A stretch of DNA of 8,804 bases, taken from Deltaproteobacteria bacterium. Lineage in GTDB: Bacteria; Desulfobacterota; Desulfobulbia; Desulfobulbales; SURF-16. A model generated the notes under the pieces. The model was not told the origin of the DNA. It searched no databases and worked only from the letters and a program-made list of their open reading frames with translations. The DNA is taken from positions 1-8,804 of the forward strand of contig JAOZSN010000071.1 in NCBI GenBank assembly GCA_029939635.1, read 5' to 3'. Below, one piece after another: positions 5,193 to 8,804 of this stretch. Each line of letters starts with the position of its first letter. Within the stretch, counting starts at the first letter, position 1. The translations under genes were made by a program, and so were the position numbers.

Positions 5193-5221
5193 TGTACAGT
5201 GGCCGCTAACTTCGCTATAAC
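5193..5221 (+). promoter_or_regulatory. Predicted promoter of the ZIP transporter, giving a leaderless mRNA
   Basis: TGTACA (5193-5198, four of six) and TATAAC (5216-5221, five of six) have an exact 17-base spacer. Only six bases separate the -10 from the ATG at 5228, so transcription would begin at or next to the start codon. No Shine-Dalgarno sequence precedes the ATG, which agrees with leaderless translation. Confidence 0.45.
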
Positions 5222-5227
5222 CTAACA

Positions 5228-6043
5228 ATGATTGAATTTATTCAGCAATATAATCCTGTAACCCAGGCCTTTTTTGCCACCCTTTTTACCTGGGGGATTA
5301 CAGCGGCTGGGGCAGCATTGGTCTTTTTTTCTCGAACCGTTAATCCTAAGGTTATGGATTCCATGCTTGGCTTTGCCGCAGGAGTCATGATTGCCGCAAG
5401 TTTCTGGTCTTTATTGGCTCCTGGCATTGAGATGGCCGAGGGATTGGGCCATGTGCCCTGGCTCACGGCAGTTATAGGCTTTATGGGTGGTGGCATCTTC
5501 ATGCGGCTTATGGATATGTTTTTGCCCCACCTCCATCCTGGCCTGGAAATGTCACAAAGTGAAGGGGTGAAGACCTCGTGGCAACGCAGCACACTGCTGG
5601 TTCTGGCCATAACCATGCATAATATTCCTGAGGGGCTGGCGGTGGGTGTGGCCTTTGGCGCGGTTGCTGCTGATCTGCCCTCTGCTACTATTGGTGGTGC
5701 AGTGGCTCTGGCCATTGGTATTGGTATTCAGAATTTTCCGGAAGGGGCGGCGGTGTCCATGCCTTTACGGCGGGAGGGGGTGAGTCGCGGGCAAAGCTTT
5801 TTATTGGGCCAGGCCTCTGGTATTGTGGAGCCCATTGCAGGGGTACTTGGTGCCTTATTTGTTCTTAAAATGCAGCATATTCTGCCCTATGCCCTCTGTT
5901 TTGCGGCTGGAGCCATGATTTTTGTGGTAGTGGAAGAGCTGATTCCTGAATCACAAAGGGAACAGGCTAATATTGATCTGGTCACCATGGCCACCATGGC
6001 TGGCTTTTCTGTTATGATGATTCTTGATGTAGCCTTAGGGTAG
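5228..6043 (+). CDS. ZIP family divalent metal transporter (ZupT/GufA-like)
   Basis: A 271-residue membrane protein expected to import zinc or other divalent metals such as iron or manganese. Eight hydrophobic segments can be placed. The metal-path signatures are HNIPEG at 131-136, QNFPEG at 168-173 and the EELIPES motif at 236-242. A cytoplasmic-loop His pair (HLHPG, 101-105) is also present. The length is normal for the GufA-type branch. The second helix has Q168-N169 where many relatives have HN or QN; this fits the family. The start is fixed by the conserved N-terminus (NPVTQAFFATLFTWG) although no ribosome site is visible. The channel gene starts 27 bases after its stop on the same strand, so the two probably form an operon. 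Confidence 0.93.
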   Translation: MIEFIQQYNPVTQAFFATLFTWGITAAGAALVFFSRTVNPKVMDSMLGFAAGVMIAASFWSLLAPGIEMAEGLGHVPWLTAVIGFMGGGIFMRLMDMFLPHLHPGLEMSQSEGVKTSWQRSTLLVLAITMHNIPEGLAVGVAFGAVAADLPSATIGGAVALAIGIGIQNFPEGAAVSMPLRREGVSRGQSFLLGQASGIVEPIAGVLGALFVLKMQHILPYALCFAAGAMIFVVVEELIPESQREQANIDLVTMATMAGFSVMMILDVALG

Positions 6044-6070
6044 CAGGGATTTGTGGACGGTGATGGGGAA

Positions 6071-6700
6071 ATGAAAAAACTAGGCCCTGATAAAGGCTTT
6101 AAGAATTTGCTTTTCTGGATGGTGTTGTACCTGTTGGTGGAACCTTTTTTTCTTGGCCTGCCCTATGCCCATATCCTGCTGGGGCTCTCCTTTTCTTTCG
6201 TGTTTTTTTTTCCATCTATGCGGTTCACCGGCAAAACCATGAATTTTCTTATGCTGTGCTGCTTATGGCCTGTACCCTGGTGCTGTTCTGGCTTGGGCTT
6301 TTTGATCTGCTAACCTTATCGCCCATGGTGGCAAACTTCCTCGTTGTGTTTTATCTGGCCCTGCTCATCTTTTCTTTTTCTAACCAGATTTTGCACGCCA
6401 AGCGGGTCACTGCCAATGTGCTGGCCGCTACCCTCTGCCTCTATATTGTCCCAGGCTCTTTTTCCGGAAGTTTATTAACACGTTACGAAAATATAGATCA
6501 GGGCATGGGGGCATATTTTTAACTACTTTAGCTTTATTACCCTGACCACTCTGGGCTATGGGGATATCACTCCCCAGACCATCGGTGCCGCTGGTCTTTG
6601 TCAGGCTGAGGCCGTGTTGGGGCAGTTCTTTGCCATGGTTGTGGTTGCTCGTCTGGTCAGTCTCTATGGTAAGGGTGAAGAAAAGGCTGAAGGGAGTTGA
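6071..6700 (+). pseudogene. Potassium channel family protein with two compensating frameshifts
   Basis: Three reading segments together make one two-pore-helix (Ion_trans_2) channel of about 209 residues. Segment one (6071 to about 6211) gives MKKLGPDKGF and two membrane segments. After a T9 run (6203-6211) the frame moves, and SIYAVHRQNHEFSYAVLLMA, further hydrophobic segments and ENIDQGMGAYF follow, ending at a TAA (6520-6522). After a T5 run (6516-6520) the first frame resumes with NYFSFITL, the selectivity filter TTLGYGD (6545-6565) and the last helix AVLGQFFAMVVVARLV, with a stop at 6698-6700. One missing T and one extra T restore the net frame. The ATG at 6071 is supported by GGTGAT seven to eight bases upstream; GTG at 6053 is an alternative. 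It could be a pseudogene, a sequencing artefact in T runs, or a slippage-controlled gene. Confidence 0.82.
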
Positions 6701-6766
6701 CTTTTTAGGTATGATAGTGAAATTAATGCTGTTTCTAGAAATTATAAATAGGAAAATAGGGAAATA

Positions 6767-7762
6767 ATGAACGATTCAACAGCGTTTATGTACACGGCAA
6801 ATGAGTTATTTGACTGGCTGTGCGGAGAACCTGATTTTGTTCTGCTTGATGTCCGTAATGAGAAGGATTTTGATAATTTTGCCATTGAAGGACCCCATTT
6901 ATTACCCTATATCAATATTCCCTATTATGATTTCATTGAAGATGTTGATGGTGGCATTTCCCTGGTACCTCCGGGCCGTAAAATCCGAATAGTCTGTGCC
7001 AAGGAGGGGTCGGCCAAATTTGTGGCAGATCAGCTCACCGAACATGGCTTTACTGATGTGGGCTATTTGGAGGGCGGCATTGTCTCCTGGGGTAATATGT
7101 TGGCCGCCAAACAGGTCATAGCGGTTGATGGTTTTGAGTTGTATCAAATGATTCGGCCTGGTAAGGCCTCATGCAGTTATGTGCTCATCAATGGCAAGGA
7201 GGCTGCTCTTTTTGATCCGTCCCGTTCCGTTGAGGTGTATCATGATTTTGTTGCCAGTAAAGGCGCCACCATTGTCAAAACCTTTGAGACCCACCGCCAG
7301 GCCGATTATATCTCAGGTTCCCCCCAGGCCCAAAAGGAGTTCGGGGCCGAGATCATTGCCAGTGGCATAGATTTTAAGGCGGCAGGCTTTCCTTTTACTC
7401 CTGCTACAGATCAGGCCATTTCCCACTTGGCAGATGGGCCGGAAATCAAGGCCATCCACACCCCAGGTCACACCCTGGGCTCTACCTGTTATCTTATTGC
7501 TGGTGATACTATTTTTATGGCCACCTTGGCTGAGGTGAAGAAGAATAATGTCGCCTTTCATTTTGTCCATGAGCGGATGTTTGCCCAGTATGTCAAGGAC
7601 AATCTTCGCCCTCAACCCGCTGTGTATGGGGATATCCGCAAGATAAATGGCGGTTGGCTTGAGGTCAGTGAGGATGAGCAAAATGAGATGGATCTTGGCA
7701 AGAACGAATGTGGCGCCAGTAATTATGGCAAGGTTGGCGTGAGTGCGATGCGGGAGAGCTAG
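6767..7762 (+). CDS. Rhodanese / metallo-beta-lactamase-fold protein with degenerate metal site
   Basis: 331 residues. Residues 1-112 are a rhodanese domain with LLDVR at 26-30, a catalytic cysteine C77 in the loop CAKEGSA and the closing YLEGGIVSW at 100-108; such domains carry persulfide sulfur. Residues 130-331 match persulfide dioxygenase-like (ETHE1/GloB-type) MBL proteins: SYVLINGKEAALFDPSR, FETH, ISGS, GAEIIASG, TPGHTLGSTCYL and the ending PAVYGDIRKIN and LGKNECGAS. The HxHxDH metal motif is HRQADY at 176-181, so two of three histidines are missing. About 60 residues between GDTIF (246-250) and MATLAEV (from 251) that normally hold the GDTLF.xxxGRPD and PxH metal ligands are absent. 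Only H235 of TPGH stays intact. The frame is open and has an AGGG ribosome site, so a sulfur-carrier role of the rhodanese half without dioxygenase activity is the likeliest reading. Confidence 0.85.
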   Translation: MNDSTAFMYTANELFDWLCGEPDFVLLDVRNEKDFDNFAIEGPHLLPYINIPYYDFIEDVDGGISLVPPGRKIRIVCAKEGSAKFVADQLTEHGFTDVGYLEGGIVSWGNMLAAKQVIAVDGFELYQMIRPGKASCSYVLINGKEAALFDPSRSVEVYHDFVASKGATIVKTFETHRQADYISGSPQAQKEFGAEIIASGIDFKAAGFPFTPATDQAISHLADGPEIKAIHTPGHTLGSTCYLIAGDTIFMATLAEVKKNNVAFHFVHERMFAQYVKDNLRPQPAVYGDIRKINGGWLEVSEDEQNEMDLGKNECGASNYGKVGVSAMRES

Positions 7763-7799
7763 GAGTAGGTCGCGTGGACTGGATGTTTTATTAACACAC

Positions 7800-7846
7800 A
7801 GGAGTCAGGTGTGGTTTAGGAGTTCTTCTTCTGCCTGCTGACTCCT
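7800..7846 (+). terminator. Inverted repeat after the rhodanese/MBL gene, possible terminator
   Basis: AGGAGTCAG (7800-7808) and CTGACTCCT (7838-7846) pair perfectly over nine bases around a 29-base loop. It sits 38 bases after the stop codon. No T run follows on the plus strand, so it may be a Rho-independent terminator of weak type, an mRNA-end hairpin, or an operator of the next gene, which starts 25 bases later. Confidence 0.35.
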
Positions 7847-7870
7847 AAATTATGAAGTGCTCGTTTTGTT

Positions 7871-8804
7871 ATGAAAAAATTTTGTTCCAAATACACCTGT
7901 ATGTGGGGTGGCCTGGTGCTGGTTGCCTTGGTCTTGGCCTGGGGTTTTTCTTTCTATATTGGTAATCGGGTGGAGTCTGGCCGCTTGGCAGAACTCCATG
8001 AAGGGCTGAAGAAAGATATTTTCAATATTCAGGTGGAGACTTTAAGTGGCCGTGCCATGGGTGCTGCCATGATGTTGGGTATTACCGATGAACTGGTCAA
8101 AGAGGTTGCGCAGGGTAAATTGCCCCCTGATGATCCGCAGGTGTTGGCCAAGCTCCGTATTCCACGGGAGGAATATGCCGCCTTGACAACCTTTGTTATG
8201 AGTCCGGAAGGGGAGATCGTGGCCTACGAGACCCTGCGTACCAAGAAATCAACCGGCAAGAAGGTAGCGTGGCGTCCTTATTTTCAGCAGGCCATGAAGG
8301 GCATAGCCAGTGTCTATGCTGGGGTGGGTTCCAGTTCCGGGGAGCGAGGTGTCTATTTTGCTGCTCCCATCTATGAGCAGGCCTCCAGGCGTTCAACAAT
8401 TATTGGGGCCGTGGCAATGAAGATGGCTGCCACTCATATTGATGAGTTGCTGGCAAATTTCCCTGGCCCGGCCCTGCTCATGTCACCGCAGGATATTGTC
8501 TATGCCACCAATCGGCCAGAGTTTATCTTCCATAGTGGTGCCCCTCTCTCAGCCGATGCTCTGCAGAGGGTTAAGGAGATACGGCAATTTGGTCATGTTT
8601 TTTCAGATACGGCTCCCCAGGTTCTGCCCTTTGATCTCAAGGCTGACGAGGTGACCATTGATGGTGTGGAGTATGCGGTGTTTCGTGCCCGCATTGATTG
8701 GCATGATCCTCATGGTGGCTGGACATTAGCAGTTCTCTCCGATAAAACTGGCTGGTTTCCCGCCTCCTATGCCTGGTTGGTACGTATCCTTGTCTTTGTC
8801 CAAG
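7871..8804 (+). CDS. Membrane sensor protein with periplasmic dCACHE-type domain (N-terminal part)
   Basis: The frame is open from ATG 7871 to the window edge, giving 311 residues; an in-frame TGA at 7853 fixes the start region. Residues 12-30 are a first membrane helix, about 31-297 are extracytoplasmic, and a second helix begins near 299, the plan of a transmembrane receptor. The sensor part shows the RPYF motif at 135-138 with the following QQAMKG, a glycine-rich GVGSSSG loop at 151-157, VYFAAPIY at 161-168 and a GAVAMKM strand, as in double-CACHE/PDC domains that bind small ligands such as organic acids (DctB type). The output domain lies outside the window, so it could be a histidine kinase, diguanylate cyclase or chemoreceptor. 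The ribosome site is weak (AAGTG 11 bases upstream). Confidence 0.8.
   Translation, partial: MKKFCSKYTCMWGGLVLVALVLAWGFSFYIGNRVESGRLAELHEGLKKDIFNIQVETLSGRAMGAAMMLGITDELVKEVAQGKLPPDDPQVLAKLRIPREEYAALTTFVMSPEGEIVAYETLRTKKSTGKKVAWRPYFQQAMKGIASVYAGVGSSSGERGVYFAAPIYEQASRRSTIIGAVAMKMAATHIDELLANFPGPALLMSPQDIVYATNRPEFIFHSGAPLSADALQRVKEIRQFGHVFSDTAPQVLPFDLKADEVTIDGVEYAVFRARIDWHDPHGGWTLAVLSDKTGWFPASYAWLVRILVFVQ

Noticed and set aside
5242..5715. 157-residue open frame on the minus strand
   Set aside because: Antisense of the ZIP transporter, whose membrane segments and signature motifs are intact on the plus strand.
6732..6741. TTTCTAGAAA palindrome before the rhodanese gene
   Set aside because: A 10-bp palindrome in AT-rich DNA is expected by chance and no promoter aligns with it.
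8439..8654. 71-residue plus-strand frame
   Set aside because: Shadow of the sensor gene that is continuously open from 7871 to the window end in another frame.

Overview
The window looks like chromosomal DNA of a sulfate-reducing deltaproteobacterium (Desulfobacterota), most like the Desulfobulbaceae/Desulfotalea group. This rests on a canonical 125-residue desulfoferrodoxin, a periplasmic three-heme class III (c7-type) cytochrome, MobB for bis-MGD cofactors, a rhodanese/metallo-beta-lactamase protein and moderate G+C content. The genus is inferred from gene content only.

Left part, minus strand. Two tRNA genes (Gln-UUG, then an odd Trp-CCA) sit one base apart at 33-184. They directly follow a 3'-truncated msrA whose promoter is still recognisable. 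After a gene-free stretch (618-847) with a long inverted repeat comes a minus-strand redox block. In transcription order it holds desulfoferrodoxin (dfx, 3253-2876), a three-heme cytochrome c (2705-2361) and a MerA-like FAD/NAD(P) disulfide oxidoreductase (2320-848). The last two are 40 bases apart and probably cotranscribed. Further upstream on the same strand are mobB (5121-4570), a TVP38/TMEM64 (DedA-superfamily) membrane protein (4401-3709) and, coupled to its stop codon, the remnant of a DUF547 gene (3712-3412). TVP38 and MerA-like oxidoreductase domains are known as fused or neighbouring partners, so the TVP38, DUF547 and oxidoreductase genes may be parts of one ancestral cluster.

Right part, plus strand. 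A ZIP-family metal transporter (5228-6043), whose best promoter would give a leaderless mRNA, is followed after 27 bases by a potassium-channel gene carrying two compensating one-base frameshifts in T runs. Next come a rhodanese/MBL protein whose metal site is largely lost and the start of a membrane sensor with a periplasmic dCACHE-type domain. The sensor gene runs off the right edge.

Intact genes: dfx, cytochrome, oxidoreductase, TVP38, mobB, ZIP transporter and, as far as visible, the sensor. Broken or degenerate: msrA, the DUF547 gene, the channel, the MBL half of the rhodanese protein and probably the tRNA-Trp. The non-coding structure is notable. It includes two similar ~110-116 bp inverted-repeat elements just after stop codons, a perfect 26 bp palindrome before the TVP38 gene, and two 16 bp palindromes before dfx, one overlapping its predicted -35 and resembling a Fur/PerR box. 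I see no transposase, integrase, rRNA, CRISPR array or recognised defence system.
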